In this document: positions 26,185 through 35,946 of the stretch, piece by piece
Position numbering within the stretch: the stretch's first letter is position 1
Layout of the letters: every line of letters starts with the position of its first letter
Source of the DNA: Brevundimonas sp. SH203
GTDB taxonomy: Bacteria; Pseudomonadota; Alphaproteobacteria; Caulobacterales; Caulobacteraceae
Assembly (NCBI RefSeq): GCF_002157625.1
Contig: NZ_BDMM01000003.1
Span: forward strand, 372,001-436,000
Length of the DNA stretch: 64,000 bases
Reading direction: 5' to 3'
Translations under genes and position numbers: made by a program
The notes under the pieces: generated by a model
What the model saw: the letters and a program-made list of their open reading frames with translations, nothing else
Databases searched by the model: none
What the model was told of the DNA's origin: nothing

Positions 26185-27129
26185 ATGCCCGCCGCTCCGC
26201 GCATCGCCCCGTCGGTTCTGTTCACGCCTCAGGAATGGGCGCCGTTCCAGAGGCGCTCGGCCTGGGCCGGGCCGCTGCTGGTCGCGCATTGCTGGGCGGT
26301 GATCGCCCTGGCCGTGGCGGCGGGCGTGGTTTTGCCCTGGCTGATCCCCCTGTGCGTCATGATCGTCGGCGCGCGCCAACTGGGCCTGGCCATATTGATG
26401 CACGAGGCGGCGCACGGCGGTCTGTCCAGGTCGCCCCGGCTGAACGACTTTCTGGGCCATTGGCTTTGCGCCACGCCCATCGGCGCATCCTTGGCGGCCT
26501 ATCGCCCTTATCACCTGACCCACCACCGCTTCGTCCAGCAGGCCGAGGACCCCGACCTGATGCTGTCGGCGCCCTTTCCCGTCAGCCCGGCCTCGCTGCG
26601 GCGCAAGCTGATCCGCGACCTGACCGGCCAGACCTTTTTCAAACAGCGGGTGCTGCTGCCGCTGGCGCAGCGTCGTTCGACGGTGCCCCGCGAGGCCGCC
26701 CACGACTATGAGTCCATCGTGACGGGCCGGTCCGTCCTGCCCTTCCTGATCTTCAACGCCGTCCTGCTGGCGGGCTTCGTCGCCGCCGGGGTCTGGTGGG
26801 CCTTCTTCGTCCTTTGGCTGCTGCCGATGGCGACGTGGTTCCCCATGGTGACGCGGCTGAGGAACATCGCCGAACACGCCTGTGTCGAGGGTTCGGCCGT
26901 CGATCCGTTCCGCGCCGCCCGCACCACCCGCGCCGCCTGGTGGGAGCGCGCCTTCATCGCCCCCTACTGGGTCAACTTCCACGCCGAGCATCATCTGTTC
27001 ATGCATGTGCCCTGCTGGAAGCTGCCGCGCCTGCACCGCGCCATCCACGCCCGGCCGCAAGCGGCGGCGATGGCGGTGTCGCCCGGCTATCTGGACGTGA
27101 TCCGAACCGCGACCCGCCGCCCCGCATGA
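26185..27129 (+). CDS. Membrane fatty acid desaturase family protein
   Basis: 314 aa with the three histidine boxes: HEAAH (near residue 73), HLTHH (near 111) and HAEHH (near 267), between hydrophobic helices. This is the di-iron desaturase/hydroxylase fold; the lipid substrate and regiospecificity cannot be read. It overlaps the downstream methyltransferase by 4 nt. Confidence 0.88.
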   Translation: MPAAPRIAPSVLFTPQEWAPFQRRSAWAGPLLVAHCWAVIALAVAAGVVLPWLIPLCVMIVGARQLGLAILMHEAAHGGLSRSPRLNDFLGHWLCATPIGASLAAYRPYHLTHHRFVQQAEDPDLMLSAPFPVSPASLRRKLIRDLTGQTFFKQRVLLPLAQRRSTVPREAAHDYESIVTGRSVLPFLIFNAVLLAGFVAAGVWWAFFVLWLLPMATWFPMVTRLRNIAEHACVEGSAVDPFRAARTTRAAWWERAFIAPYWVNFHAEHHLFMHVPCWKLPRLHRAIHARPQAAAMAVSPGYLDVIRTATRRPA

Positions 27130-27776
27130 CGATCGCCGACCCCGCCGCCTTCATCCGCGACAATACGCGGCTCCAGGCCGTGCCCCACGCGCCGGAGATT
27201 TCCCTGTGGCTGGCCGACGAGATCACCCCGATCTGGCGGCTGACCGAGGAGGAGCTGGGTGAAATGGGCGTGCCGCCGCCCTTCTGGGCCTTCGCCTGGG
27301 CGGGCGGTCAGGCGCTGAGCCGCTATCTGCTGGATCACCCGCAAGAGGTCGAGGGAAAGCGGGTGCTGGACTTCGCCGCCGGCTCGGGCCTGGTCGGGGT
27401 GGCGGCGATGAAGGCAGGCGCGGCCTCGGTCCTGTGCGCCGACATCGACCCCTTCTGCCAGGCCGCCGTCGCCGCGAACGCCGCCGCCAACGGCGTAACC
27501 CTGGCCTTCACCCAGACCGATCTGCTGGACGCCCCGCCGCCGGAGGTCGAGGTCATCTGCGCCGGCGACATCTGCTACGAACGCCCGATGACCGAGGCCG
27601 TCCTGGCCTGGCTGGCCCAGGCCCGCGCCAACGGAACGCGCGTCCTGATCGGCGATCCGGGCCGCACCTATTTCCCGCGCACGGGACTGGATTTCCTGGC
27701 CGAATACCGCGTCCCCACCTCGCGCGAGCTGGAGGATCAGGAGATCAAACGATCCTCCGTCTGGGCCATGCCCTGA
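27126..27776 (+). CDS. Class I methyltransferase, ETFB-lysine (METTL20) type
   Basis: 216 aa. SAM motif I VLDFAAGSGLVGVAAMKAG, acidic DIDPF after beta-2, and the post-II motif GDICYERPMTEAVLAWL that resembles METTL20/ETFB lysine methyltransferases rather than the DPPY of N6-adenine enzymes. PFWAFAWAGGQALSRYLLD upstream of motif I also fits that family. Target protein presumed (electron transfer flavoprotein beta), not shown by context. Confidence 0.83.
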   Translation: MTIADPAAFIRDNTRLQAVPHAPEISLWLADEITPIWRLTEEELGEMGVPPPFWAFAWAGGQALSRYLLDHPQEVEGKRVLDFAAGSGLVGVAAMKAGAASVLCADIDPFCQAAVAANAAANGVTLAFTQTDLLDAPPPEVEVICAGDICYERPMTEAVLAWLAQARANGTRVLIGDPGRTYFPRTGLDFLAEYRVPTSRELEDQEIKRSSVWAMP

Positions 27777-27786
27777 ACGCATCAAC

Positions 27787-27911
27787 CGTCATTCCGGGGC
27801 GCCGCAGGGCGAACCCGGAACCCAGGGGGACATCGCCGCTGCGAAACGTGGCGCATCATGACCGTAGCCCTGGGTTCCGGGTTCCTCGCCTTGCTCGGCC
27901 CCGGAATGACG
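27787..27911. repeat. Dispersed palindromic intergenic repeat, family A copy 2
   Basis: 125 bp with the same 13-bp inverted ends as copy 1 (27787-27799 / 27899-27911) and the inner pair GAACCCGGAACCCAGG / CCTGGGTTCCGGGTTC. The middle differs from the other copies. Sits between convergent genes. Confidence 0.85.
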
Positions 27912-27934
27912 ATGGGGTTTGGCGCCACACCGCC

Positions 27935-28498
27935 TTAGACGGATTGGCCCTCGTGCCGCCCCTCGCCGAACTCCTTGACCATCTTGGCGTTGAAGGCCGG
28001 GATGTCGTCGGGGCAGCGGCTGGTGACGAGGCCCTGATCCACCACCACCTCCTCGTTGACCACATCGGCCCCGGCGTTCTTCAGGTCGGTGCGGATGCTC
28101 TCGAAGGCCGTCATCCGACGCCCCTCGACCACCCCCGCCTCGATCAGCAGCCAGGGCGCGTGACAGATAGCGGCGACCGGCTTGCCCGCATCGAAGAAGG
28201 CCCGCACGAAGGCCACCGCATCCGCATCGGCGCGCAGCAGATCGGGATTGGCCACCCCGCCCGGCAGCATCAGCGCCGAATAGGCCGAGGCGTCCACCGC
28301 CGCCACCGCCTTGTCCGCCGTCACCTTCTCGCCCGGCGTCAGATGGTCGAAGCCCTGAAACTCGCCCGCCTTCAACGACACGATCTCGACCACCGCCCCG
28401 GCCTCCTTCAGCGCCTTCATCGGTTCGTTCAGTTCGATCAGTTCGACGCCGTTGGTCGCCAGGATGGCGACGGTCTTGCCGGAAAGGGTCTGGGCCAT
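27935..28498 (-). CDS. DJ-1/PfpI family protein (general stress type)
   Basis: 187 aa from ATG 28498. DJ-1/PfpI fold with nucleophile elbow AAICHAPWLLIEAG (Cys) and SVELIELNEPMKAL-like N-terminal Glu (VELIELNEP). Closest to YhbO/PfpI glyoxalase or deglycase-type stress proteins. ATG at 28543 is an alternative start but the extra 15 residues look non-native. Confidence 0.88.
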   Translation of the reverse strand: MAQTLSGKTVAILATNGVELIELNEPMKALKEAGAVVEIVSLKAGEFQGFDHLTPGEKVTADKAVAAVDASAYSALMLPGGVANPDLLRADADAVAFVRAFFDAGKPVAAICHAPWLLIEAGVVEGRRMTAFESIRTDLKNAGADVVNEEVVVDQGLVTSRCPDDIPAFNAKMVKEFGEGRHEGQSV

Positions 28499-28604
28499 GG
28501 GGAATGCTCCGTTTTGGATGGGGGTTCGGGGCGATGAACCCACGACAAGTCAAAGGGTTGCGGCTCCGCTTGGCGGGAGCGGCCGCCCGCCCCATCTATG
28601 CTCC

Positions 28605-29009
28605 ATGCGAATGCTCCTGACCCTGACGGCCCTTGCAGCGGCGACCACAACGCCGGTTCTGGCCCAGATCTACCCGACCCAGACCTATCCGGCGCCCGGC
28701 CGCCCCTACGGCGCCTATCCGGGCGGCATGCCCGCCGCCATCGCCGACCAGCACCGCTACGAAAACGACCGCCTGCGCGCCCAGTCGCAGTCCAACGCCG
28801 ATCAGGCCCGCCAGCAGCAGATCGAGACCCAACTTCGCCTGCGCGCCATCGAGACCGCCCGCGAAACGGCGGCTCCTCCCGCCCTGCCGCCCCGCCCCCT
28901 CTACAGCCCCGAACAGGAGCGCGCGCTGCGCCAGTCCGCCTCCGAACGCCGCCGGCAGACCGCGCAGGGCGTCAGCCAGATCGACGCCTGGCTGGATCGG
29001 TCGCCTTAG
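28605..29009 (+). CDS. Secreted hypothetical protein
   Basis: 134 aa: signal peptide (MRMLLTLTALAAATTTPVLA), a Tyr/Pro/Gly-rich stretch, then a long charged Gln/Arg-rich helix (about 50-130) with coiled-coil character and an end with DAWLDRSP. No family recognised; likely periplasmic. Good coding periodicity; start ATG 28605. Confidence 0.65.
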   Translation: MRMLLTLTALAAATTTPVLAQIYPTQTYPAPGRPYGAYPGGMPAAIADQHRYENDRLRAQSQSNADQARQQQIETQLRLRAIETARETAAPPALPPRPLYSPEQERALRQSASERRRQTAQGVSQIDAWLDRSP

Positions 29010-29076
29010 GACCACGCATCCCTTCCCTCGCCCCCGCGTTCCGGCCTAGCTTAGGCGATCATCTGGAGAACGACAT

Positions 29077-29928
29077 ATGCGCTGGCGGGGTGGGGAGACG
29101 AGTGGTCGGATCGAGGACCGACGGGGCCTGGGCGGCGGCGCCATCGCCGGCGGCGGCATCGGCGTCGGCGTGCTGGCCCTGATCGGCTATTTCGTCTTCG
29201 GTATCGATCCCGCGACCACGACCCAGTTGGCCAGTCAGCTGGGCGGGGTCGGCGCGAGCGAGCAGCAGGGGCAGATGGGCACGCCCAAGGACGAGGCCGG
29301 TCGGTTCGTCGACGTCATCGGCACAAACATCGACAAGGTCTGGGCGCAGAAGCTGGAAGGCTATCAGCCTCCCCTAGTCAGAATCTACGAACAGGGCACC
29401 CAGACCGGCTGCGGCTACGGCCAGTCGGCCATGGGGCCCTTTTATTGCCCCAACGACAAGACCGTCTATCTGGACCTGAACTTCTGGCAGGAGATGGAGA
29501 CCCAGCTGGGGGCCTCCGGCGCCGATTTCGCCCGCGCCTATGTCATCGCCCATGAGTTCGGCCACCACGTCCAGACCCTGACCGGAACCTCGGATCAGGT
29601 GCGTCAGGCCCAGCAACGGGCGCGGGGTCAGGGCGAGGCCAACCGCTATTCCGTCGCCTTGGAGCTTCAGGCCGACTGCTACGCCGGCGTCTGGGCCAGG
29701 AACGCCGCCGCCGTCTCCAACGGCCAGGTCGCGCTGGAGCCCGGCGACATCGAGGAGGGCATGAAGACCGCCCAGGCCATCGGCGACGACACTTTGCAAC
29801 GCCGCGGCGGCGGCCGCGTCTCGCCCGAAAGCTTCACCCACGGCTCCTCGGCCCAGCGGGTCGAATGGCTGCAACGCGGCTATCAATCCGGCGACCCCGC
29901 ATCCTGCGACACCTTCGGCGGCGCCTGA
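29077..29928 (+). CDS. Neutral zinc metallopeptidase (YpfJ family)
   Basis: 283 aa: MRWRGGETSGRIEDRRG start, one membrane helix (IGVGVLALIGYFVFG), then a catalytic domain with HEFGHHVQ (zinc motif, near 168) and ELQADCYAGVWA (third ligand Glu). This is the YpfJ/PF04228 family, a membrane-anchored periplasmic or cytoplasmic protease of unknown substrate. Confidence 0.92.
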   Translation: MRWRGGETSGRIEDRRGLGGGAIAGGGIGVGVLALIGYFVFGIDPATTTQLASQLGGVGASEQQGQMGTPKDEAGRFVDVIGTNIDKVWAQKLEGYQPPLVRIYEQGTQTGCGYGQSAMGPFYCPNDKTVYLDLNFWQEMETQLGASGADFARAYVIAHEFGHHVQTLTGTSDQVRQAQQRARGQGEANRYSVALELQADCYAGVWARNAAAVSNGQVALEPGDIEEGMKTAQAIGDDTLQRRGGGRVSPESFTHGSSAQRVEWLQRGYQSGDPASCDTFGGA

Positions 29929-29968
29929 TCGCCGCCCCGCCTTGTCTGAAACGATTGATTGACCAACG

Positions 29969-31606
29969 ATGCATGATCGCGCCGGCCTGACCGCACGCCC
30001 CGAAGACCTGATCGATCTGGACGCCCTGCTGGGCGCCTATGAAGCGGTCCAGCCCGATATGACCGAGCCCCAGCAGCGCGTCGTCTTCGGCACCTCGGGC
30101 CACCGGGGGTCCAGTCTGGACGGCGCCTTCAACCAGGCCCACATCCTGGCCATCGCCCAGTCCATCGCCGAATACCGCGCGGCCCAGGGCGTGAACGGTC
30201 CGCTGTTCCTCGGCCGCGACACCCACGGCCTGTCCGAGCCGGCCTTCCGCACCACGCTGGAGGTGCTGGTCGCCAATGGGGTCGAGGTGCTGATCGACGC
30301 CCGCGACGGCTTCACCCCCACCCCCGCCGTGTCCCACGCCATACTGACGCACAACCGCGCGAACAGCCGACAGGCCGACGGCGTCCTGATCACCCCGTCG
30401 CACAATCCGCCCCGCGACGGCGGCATCAAATACAATCCCCCCTCCGGCGGCCCGGCCGGGGGCGAGGCCACCGCCGCCATCGCCGCCCGCGCCAACCAAC
30501 TGATCGAGGGCGGCCTGACCCAGGTGCGCCGCGTCCCCTTCGCCCAGGCCCAGGCGGCGGCGGGCCGGTTCGACTATCTGTCCGCCTATATCGACGACCT
30601 GCCCCGCGTCGTGGACCTGGAGGCCATCCGAAACGCCGGGGTCCGCATCGGCGCCGATCCGCTGGGCGGCGCCGCCGTGGCCTATTGGGGCGAGATCGCC
30701 GAGCGTCACAGACTGGACCTGACCGTCGTCAACGACGCCGTCGACCCGCGCTGGGCCTTCATGCCGCTCGACGCCGACGGCAAGATCCGCATGGACTGTT
30801 CCTCGCCCTCCGCCATGGCCGGTCTGATCGGCATGATGAAGGGCGGCTCGGCCTATGATGTCGCCTTCGGCAACGACGCCGACGCGGATCGCCACGGCAT
30901 CGTCACCCCCGACGCGGGCCTGATGAACCCCAACCATTTCCTGGCCGCCGCCATCGCCTATCTGTTCGCCAACCGCCCGGGCTGGGGCGCGGAGGTGGCG
31001 GTGGGCAAGACCCTGGTGTCGTCGTCCATGATCGACCGGGTCGTTTCCGGCCTGGGCCGCCGCCTGCTGGAGGTCCCCGTCGGCTTCAAACATTTCGTGC
31101 CCGGCCTGCAGGACGGAACCGTCGGCTTCGGCGGCGAGGAATCGGCCGGCGCCTCCTTCCTGCGTCAGGACGGAACGGTCTGGACCACCGACAAGGACGG
31201 CATCCTGCTGTGCCTGCTGGCCGCCGAGATTCAGGCCCGCACGGGGCGCAGCGCCAGCCGGCTCTATGCCGATCTGACCGATAAATACGGCGCCCCCGCC
31301 TACGCCCGCGTCGACGCCCCGGCGACCCGCGCGGAAAAGACCCGCCTCGCCGCCCTCAGCCCCTCGGATGTGACGGCCACCGCCTTGGCGGGCCAGCCGA
31401 TCACCGACATCCTGACCCAGGCCCCCGGCAATGGCGAGGCCATCGGCGGGCTGAAGGTCACGACCGCCGACGCCTGGTTCGCCGCCCGTCCCTCGGGCAC
31501 CGAGGACGTCTATAAGATCTACGCCGAATCCTTCCTCGGCCCCGACCATCTGGCCCAGGTTCAGGCCGAGGCCAGGGCGGTGGTGGCGACGGCGCTGGCG
31601 GGCTGA
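29969..31606 (+). CDS. pgm: Phosphoglucomutase (alpha-D-glucose specific)
   Basis: 545 aa, the usual length of bacterial Pgm. Active-site phosphoserine in [15 protein letters not shown], metal loop [11 protein letters not shown], sugar-binding [11 protein letters not shown] and phosphate site [11 protein letters not shown]. It interconverts glucose-6-P and glucose-1-P for glycogen and UDP-glucose supply. Isolated on the plus strand. Confidence 0.95.
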   Translation: MHDRAGLTARPEDLIDLDALLGAYEAVQPDMTEPQQRVVFGTSGHRGSSLDGAFNQAHILAIAQSIAEYRAAQGVNGPLFLGRDTHGLSEPAFRTTLEVLVANGVEVLIDARDGFTPTPAVSHAILTHNRANSRQADGVLITPSHNPPRDGGIKYNPPSGGPAGGEATAAIAARANQLIEGGLTQVRRVPFAQAQAAAGRFDYLSAYIDDLPRVVDLEAIRNAGVRIGADPLGGAAVAYWGEIAERHRLDLTVVNDAVDPRWAFMPLDADGKIRMDCSSPSAMAGLIGMMKGGSAYDVAFGNDADADRHGIVTPDAGLMNPNHFLAAAIAYLFANRPGWGAEVAVGKTLVSSSMIDRVVSGLGRRLLEVPVGFKHFVPGLQDGTVGFGGEESAGASFLRQDGTVWTTDKDGILLCLLAAEIQARTGRSASRLYADLTDKYGAPAYARVDAPATRAEKTRLAALSPSDVTATALAGQPITDILTQAPGNGEAIGGLKVTTADAWFAARPSGTEDVYKIYAESFLGPDHLAQVQAEARAVVATALAG

Positions 31607-31615
31607 AACGCGGGC

Positions 31616-32569
31616 CTAGCCGACCGTGATCTGCATCGGCCGTTCGACGAACAGGCCGGAGCCGCCCAGGTCCAGCGCCAGACGCCGATCCTGAAACGCC
31701 GCCATGCCGATCAGGGCCTTGGGGAAGCCGGGCACGGCCACGTCGTCATAGATGGCCACCGCCGCCTGACGATACAGCTCGTCGCCGATGGTCAGGGTGC
31801 GGACGATCACTGTCTCGGCCCCCACCACCCCGCCCAGGACGATGCTCTGGCCCGGCGTCCGCGCCCGTCCGTCCAGCAGGCCCGCCGCCTGGGCCGTGCC
31901 TCGCGTGACGGCCAGCACCGCCGAGGCGCCGGTGTCGATCACCGCATCGACCGCCGCCCCTTCCACCGTGATCGCGGCCTGCAGAGCCCGGCCCGACCGC
32001 GTCACCGCGACGGACGCCATCCCCGGCGGCGGGGTCCAGCCCGCGCGCGCCGCCAGCCTGATCCGCCGCCGTCGGGTGTCCAGCTCCAGCACCAGTTCGC
32101 GCAGCACGTCCTGACCCAGGATCAGGGGCGCGCCCAACCCCTTGTCCCCCGCCAGCGGCCCCAGCCCCAGGATCGCCGTCCGCAGTCCCTCCAGCCGCAG
32201 CCCCTCTGGGCCGCCGATCCGCACGTCCAGCGTCGCCCCGCGCCCGACCTGGGCCTGACCGCCGACGCCATAGGCCACCATCGGAATGTCGAACATCCGC
32301 GTCAGGCCCAGCGTCTGCACTAGCCCCCGGTCGATGACCGAATATTGCGCGCCCGAATCGATCAGGGCCCGCACCGGCCGTCCGCCCACGGAGACGTCCA
32401 CCGTCGGCGTCGCGGCGCGCGGCTCGGCATAGGGCAGCCAGCCGGTCGCCCCGCCGGCCGGAAACACCGCCTTCGGCCCCTTCCACAGCACATGGTCGCG
32501 CAGCCACCAGGCCCCGCCCACGCCCCCGGCGATCAACCCCAGCCGGATCAGAAGATCGCGTCGTCTCAT
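31616..32569 (-). CDS. Retropepsin/aspartyl-protease-like periplasmic protein
   Basis: 317 aa from ATG 32569 (MRRRDLLIRLGLIAGG, a possible Tat-like signal). Two aspartyl-protease lobes are visible, ALIDSGAQYSVID and AVIDTGASAVLAVT, each with a later LILGQDVL/LIGMAAF-type glycine turn, so one chain may form a pseudodimeric active site. Homologues are annotated aspartyl protease family; substrates unknown. Convergent with pgm and divergent from thrC (212-bp gap). Confidence 0.83.
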   Translation of the reverse strand: MRRRDLLIRLGLIAGGVGGAWWLRDHVLWKGPKAVFPAGGATGWLPYAEPRAATPTVDVSVGGRPVRALIDSGAQYSVIDRGLVQTLGLTRMFDIPMVAYGVGGQAQVGRGATLDVRIGGPEGLRLEGLRTAILGLGPLAGDKGLGAPLILGQDVLRELVLELDTRRRRIRLAARAGWTPPPGMASVAVTRSGRALQAAITVEGAAVDAVIDTGASAVLAVTRGTAQAAGLLDGRARTPGQSIVLGGVVGAETVIVRTLTIGDELYRQAAVAIYDDVAVPGFPKALIGMAAFQDRRLALDLGGSGLFVERPMQITVG

Positions 32570-32781
32570 GCCCCTGACATGGACCGTCCGACGCCGCGAC
32601 GCCAGCGGGGCCTTGGTCGCAGGGGGCGCCGCCCTGGGACGCAAAACGGCAAGCTTTTGTCCGCCAGACCACCTTGGGGTGCCATAATGCGCGACGCCCT
32701 CGCCACATCCCGCCGAAACCCGACAAAATCGTCCAGAAAGCGGGTGACGCCGCGCCCCGGTCTGGTTACGACCAAGCCGCC

Positions 32782-34176
32782 ATGAACATCGCCTCCGACC
32801 GTTACGTCTCGACCCGCGGCCTCTCGCCCGAAACCGATTTCTCCGACGCCCTGCTGCGCGGCATCGCGCCCGACGGCGGCCTCTATATGCCGTGCGCCTG
32901 GCCGACCCTGTCGCCCGAGGCGTGGTCGGGCGAGGCGGACTACAAGCGCATCGCCCTTCAGGCCATGTCGCCCTTCGTCGGCGACGCCCTGCCGGCCGGC
33001 GCCCTGGACCGGGCGCTGGATCGCCTGACCGCCGGCTTCGACCATCCGCTGGTCACGCCCCTGGTCGAGCTGGAGCCCGGCCTGTTCGTGCTGGAGCTGT
33101 TCCACGGCCCGACCGCCGCCTTCAAGGACCTGGCCATGCAGTTGGTCGCGGCCCTGACGGACGAGGCTCTGTCGGCCTCGGGCGAGCGGCTGACCATACT
33201 GACCGCCACCTCGGGCGACACCGGCGCCGCCGCCGTGCGCGCCTTCGCCGGGGCCAAGTCGGTCGATCTGGTCGTGCTGCACCCGCTGGATCGCGTCTCG
33301 CCGATCCAGCGCAAACAGATGACGACCGTTCAGGCGGACAACGTCCTGAACCTGGCCGTGCGCGGCGATTTCGACGACTGCCAGCGTCTGGTCAAAAGCC
33401 TGCTGGCCGACGAAGACCTGCGATCACGCGGCCGGCTGTCGTCGGTCAATTCGATCAACTGGGCGCGGCTGGCGGGCCAGATTCCCTACTATGTCTCGGC
33501 CACCGCCCAGCTGGGCCGGGCCGCGACCTTCGTGGTGCCGACCGGCAATTTCGGCGACGCCTTCGCCGGCATCGCCGCGACCCGGATGGGCCTGCCCTCC
33601 AACGGCTTCGTCGCGGCGGTCAATCAGAACGACGCCCTGGCCCGCGCCATAAACGACGGCCTGTATTCGCGCCGCGCGGCGGTCGAGAGCGGCAGCGTCT
33701 CGATGGACGTCCAGGCCCCCTCCAACTTCGAACGTCTGGTGTTCGAGGCGACCGGCCGCGACGCCGAGGCGACCCGCGCGGTATTCGAGACCTTCGCCCG
33801 CGACGGCGCCGTCGCCTTCGATCCGGCCCTGCTCGACGCCCTGCGCTCCGAGGTTTCCGCCGTCTCCATCGACGAGGACGAGACCCGCGCCGAGATCGCC
33901 CACGCCTATCAGACCTGGGGCCGCGTCGTCTGTCCGCATACGGCCGTCGCCCTGGCCGCCGCGCGTCGCCAGGACCGCGCCAAGGGTCCGGTCGTGGCCC
34001 TGTCCACCGCCCACCCGTCCAAGTTCGGCGCCTTCGTTTCCGACGTGCTGGGCTTCGAACCCGAACCCGCAAACGTCATCGCCGCCCTGGGCGATCAGCC
34101 CGAGCGGTTGACGGTCGTGGAGGGAACGCTGGAGGCGACGCTGGACGCCGTGGCGGCCTTTTCAGGCCGCCACTAA
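32782..34176 (+). CDS. thrC: Threonine synthase
   Basis: 464 aa PLP enzyme. Lys115 in GPTAAFKDLAMQ binds PLP; TATSGDTGAAA, SVNSINWARLAGQIPYY and VPTGNFGDAFAG are family hallmarks. It converts O-phosphohomoserine to threonine. ATG 32782 gives the canonical N-terminus MNIASDRYVSTRGLSPETDFSDALLRGIAPDGG. It lies apart from thrB and the thrA-like fusion and on the opposite strand, so it is not covered by the attenuator described below. Confidence 0.95.
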   Translation: MNIASDRYVSTRGLSPETDFSDALLRGIAPDGGLYMPCAWPTLSPEAWSGEADYKRIALQAMSPFVGDALPAGALDRALDRLTAGFDHPLVTPLVELEPGLFVLELFHGPTAAFKDLAMQLVAALTDEALSASGERLTILTATSGDTGAAAVRAFAGAKSVDLVVLHPLDRVSPIQRKQMTTVQADNVLNLAVRGDFDDCQRLVKSLLADEDLRSRGRLSSVNSINWARLAGQIPYYVSATAQLGRAATFVVPTGNFGDAFAGIAATRMGLPSNGFVAAVNQNDALARAINDGLYSRRAAVESGSVSMDVQAPSNFERLVFEATGRDAEATRAVFETFARDGAVAFDPALLDALRSEVSAVSIDEDETRAEIAHAYQTWGRVVCPHTAVALAAARRQDRAKGPVVALSTAHPSKFGAFVSDVLGFEPEPANVIAALGDQPERLTVVEGTLEATLDAVAAFSGRH

Positions 34177-34184
34177 ATCCGACC

Positions 34185-34499
34185 TCAGCGGCGTTTGCCG
34201 CCGGTCAGCATCTTGAGCAGCAGGAGACCGGCGCCGGCGACCGACAGGGTCGTGACCAGCGGGCGCTTGCGCGCCTCGGCCGCGACGGTGCGGGCCTTGT
34301 CGCGGTAATCGGCGGGCGCCTTTTCCACCAGGCGGTCGATGGCGTCCATGGCCTTGCCGAAGGTCTCCAGCGAGCGGCCCTTGGCGTCGTTGAAGGCGCC
34401 TTCGACCTGCATCTTCTGGTCGCCGACCAGATTGCCGAAAGCCTTCTGCGCCTTGCCCTGCACCTGCGAAGCGGCGCCGTTGATCTGTTCGTCGGTCAT
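34185..34499 (-). CDS. CsbD-like protein with C-terminal membrane helix
   Basis: 104 aa. N-terminal CsbD pattern (MTDEQINGAASQVQGKAQKAFGNLVGDQKMQVEGAFNDAKGR), then a helical linker and a C-terminal helix (LVTTLSVAGAGLLLLKML) ending GGKRR. CsbD-family proteins are stress-induced and of unknown function. Convergent with thrC (8 bp apart). Confidence 0.82.
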   Translation of the reverse strand: MTDEQINGAASQVQGKAQKAFGNLVGDQKMQVEGAFNDAKGRSLETFGKAMDAIDRLVEKAPADYRDKARTVAAEARKRPLVTTLSVAGAGLLLLKMLTGGKRR

Positions 34500-34585
34500 G
34501 ATGTCATCCTCGGGGAGAAGTGCGGCGCTTTTCGCCGTTGCACATCAAAATCCCGGTTACGCTTTCGGTTCCAGCGATGCATCGC

Positions 34586-34747
34586 CTCTCCCTCCCCCTT
34601 CGGGGAGGGTGGTCGCGCAGCGACCGGGCGGGGGCGGCCCGGCCGGGACACGCGCTTAGCGGCTGCAATTCAGATCGGTGAAAGCCTGTTCGGCCGTCCC
34701 CACCCGACCTCGCTCCGCTCGGCCACCCTCCCCGAGCGGGGAGGGAG
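34586..34747. repeat. Palindromic intergenic repeat, CTCCCTCCCC type (family C)
   Basis: Ends are local hairpins of CCCTCCCC/GGGGAGGG (34590-34609 and 34725-34745) that are inverted copies of each other, with GTCGCGCAGCGACCGGGCGGGGG and CCCCACCCGACCTCGCTC segments between. Only one copy in this window. The remaining gap (34748-34976) holds three ATTGCAC motifs at 34889, 34944 and 34953 and no ORF I trust. Confidence 0.7.
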
Positions 34748-34976
34748 AAAAGCCATCGCTTCCGTCTTAAATTTCCAGGCGAAGCGCTACAACTTCAAAT
34801 ACTTAATGGTCGCCAGCGGCATTCGGCCATACAGGCCCGCAACCGTGCGATACTGCGCCTCTGGTCTTTGACATCGCCGCCCGGCGCAATTGCACTTGGC
34901 GCCCTTTTTCCGGGTGCAGTGCAGTCTCCCGGATTTCAGACGAATTGCACAGATTGCACTGTCTTTTTCGTCCGCG

Positions 34977-35942
34977 TCACGCCGGCTCCACCGCCCGCCA
35001 GTGGTCCAGCCGGCGCAAGAAGACGGCCGGGTCCTTGGGCGTCACCAGATTGGCCGGATCGTGGAAGATGCGGTCGTGCAGCCGGGTCGCCGTGAACCGC
35101 AGCGCCGCCGCTTCGCCCAGACGCGGCAGGGCCGCCCGCTCGACCGGGCTGAGGGGCCGCACGGCCTCGTAACCGCGCTGGAAGGCGGCTAAAGCCTGCG
35201 GCTGCGCCCGCCCCTCGGCGTCGAATCCCCAGGCCGACAGGGCGATGGCCAGGTCATAGGCGAAGGCGCCGTCGCAGCCGAAATAGAAGTCGATGACGGC
35301 CGAAACCGCCCCGTCCTCGAACAGCACATTGTCGGGGAAATAGTCGGCGTGGATCGCCCCGCCCGGCAGATCATCCGTGAACGGATCACCCAGCCGCGCC
35401 AGCCCCGCCTCCACCTGTTTCAGCAGGCCCCGATCCATGTCGGAGGCGCGCGCCACGCCCTCGGCGCACCGATCCGCCAGCCGCCGCCACGCCGCCGGCC
35501 CGACCGGATTGGCCCGACGCAGCGGGAAGTCGGCCGCCGCCAGATGCAGCTGCGCCAGGACCGCGCCCGCCGCCGCCTGATCCGCCTCGCCCGGCGCCCT
35601 CAGCCAGGCGCCGGTCTTCCATTCGATCACCGCCGCCGCCCGGCCGTTCAGCCGGCCCAGCCACTGTCCCGTCCGATCCTCTATGGGCATGGGGCAGGAG
35701 AAGCCTCGCCCGGCCAGATGCGCCGTCAGCCCCAGGCAGAACGGCAGGGAGGCCGCGTCGGTCCGCCCCTCGAACAGGGTCAGGACGAACCGCCGGGCCA
35801 CGCCGTCGCGCACCGTGTCCAGCCGATAGTTGGTGTTCTCCACCCCCTCGGCGATGGCGGTCAGGGACACGGGCCGACCGATGTCGTAGCCGAGCAGGAA
35901 CGCCCTGGCCTGGGCCAGGCTGACGGGGGTGAAGACGGCCAT
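34977..35942 (-). CDS. thrB: Homoserine kinase (APH-like ThrB)
   Basis: 321 aa of the aminoglycoside-phosphotransferase-like homoserine kinase family: MAVFTPVSLAQARAFLLGYDIG, EGVENTNYRLDT, catalytic GGAIHADYFPDNVLFEDG and VIDFYFGCDGAFAYDLAI. It phosphorylates homoserine for threonine synthase. It begins 4 nt after the stop of the thrA-like fusion, so both share the leader. Confidence 0.94.
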   Translation of the reverse strand: MAVFTPVSLAQARAFLLGYDIGRPVSLTAIAEGVENTNYRLDTVRDGVARRFVLTLFEGRTDAASLPFCLGLTAHLAGRGFSCPMPIEDRTGQWLGRLNGRAAAVIEWKTGAWLRAPGEADQAAAGAVLAQLHLAAADFPLRRANPVGPAAWRRLADRCAEGVARASDMDRGLLKQVEAGLARLGDPFTDDLPGGAIHADYFPDNVLFEDGAVSAVIDFYFGCDGAFAYDLAIALSAWGFDAEGRAQPQALAAFQRGYEAVRPLSPVERAALPRLGEAAALRFTATRLHDRIFHDPANLVTPKDPAVFLRRLDHWRAVEPA

Positions 35943-35946
35943 GACC

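Noticed and set aside
34868..35095. 75-codon plus-strand ORF
   Set aside because: Overlaps the thrB 3' end antisense; no ribosome site and no domain.
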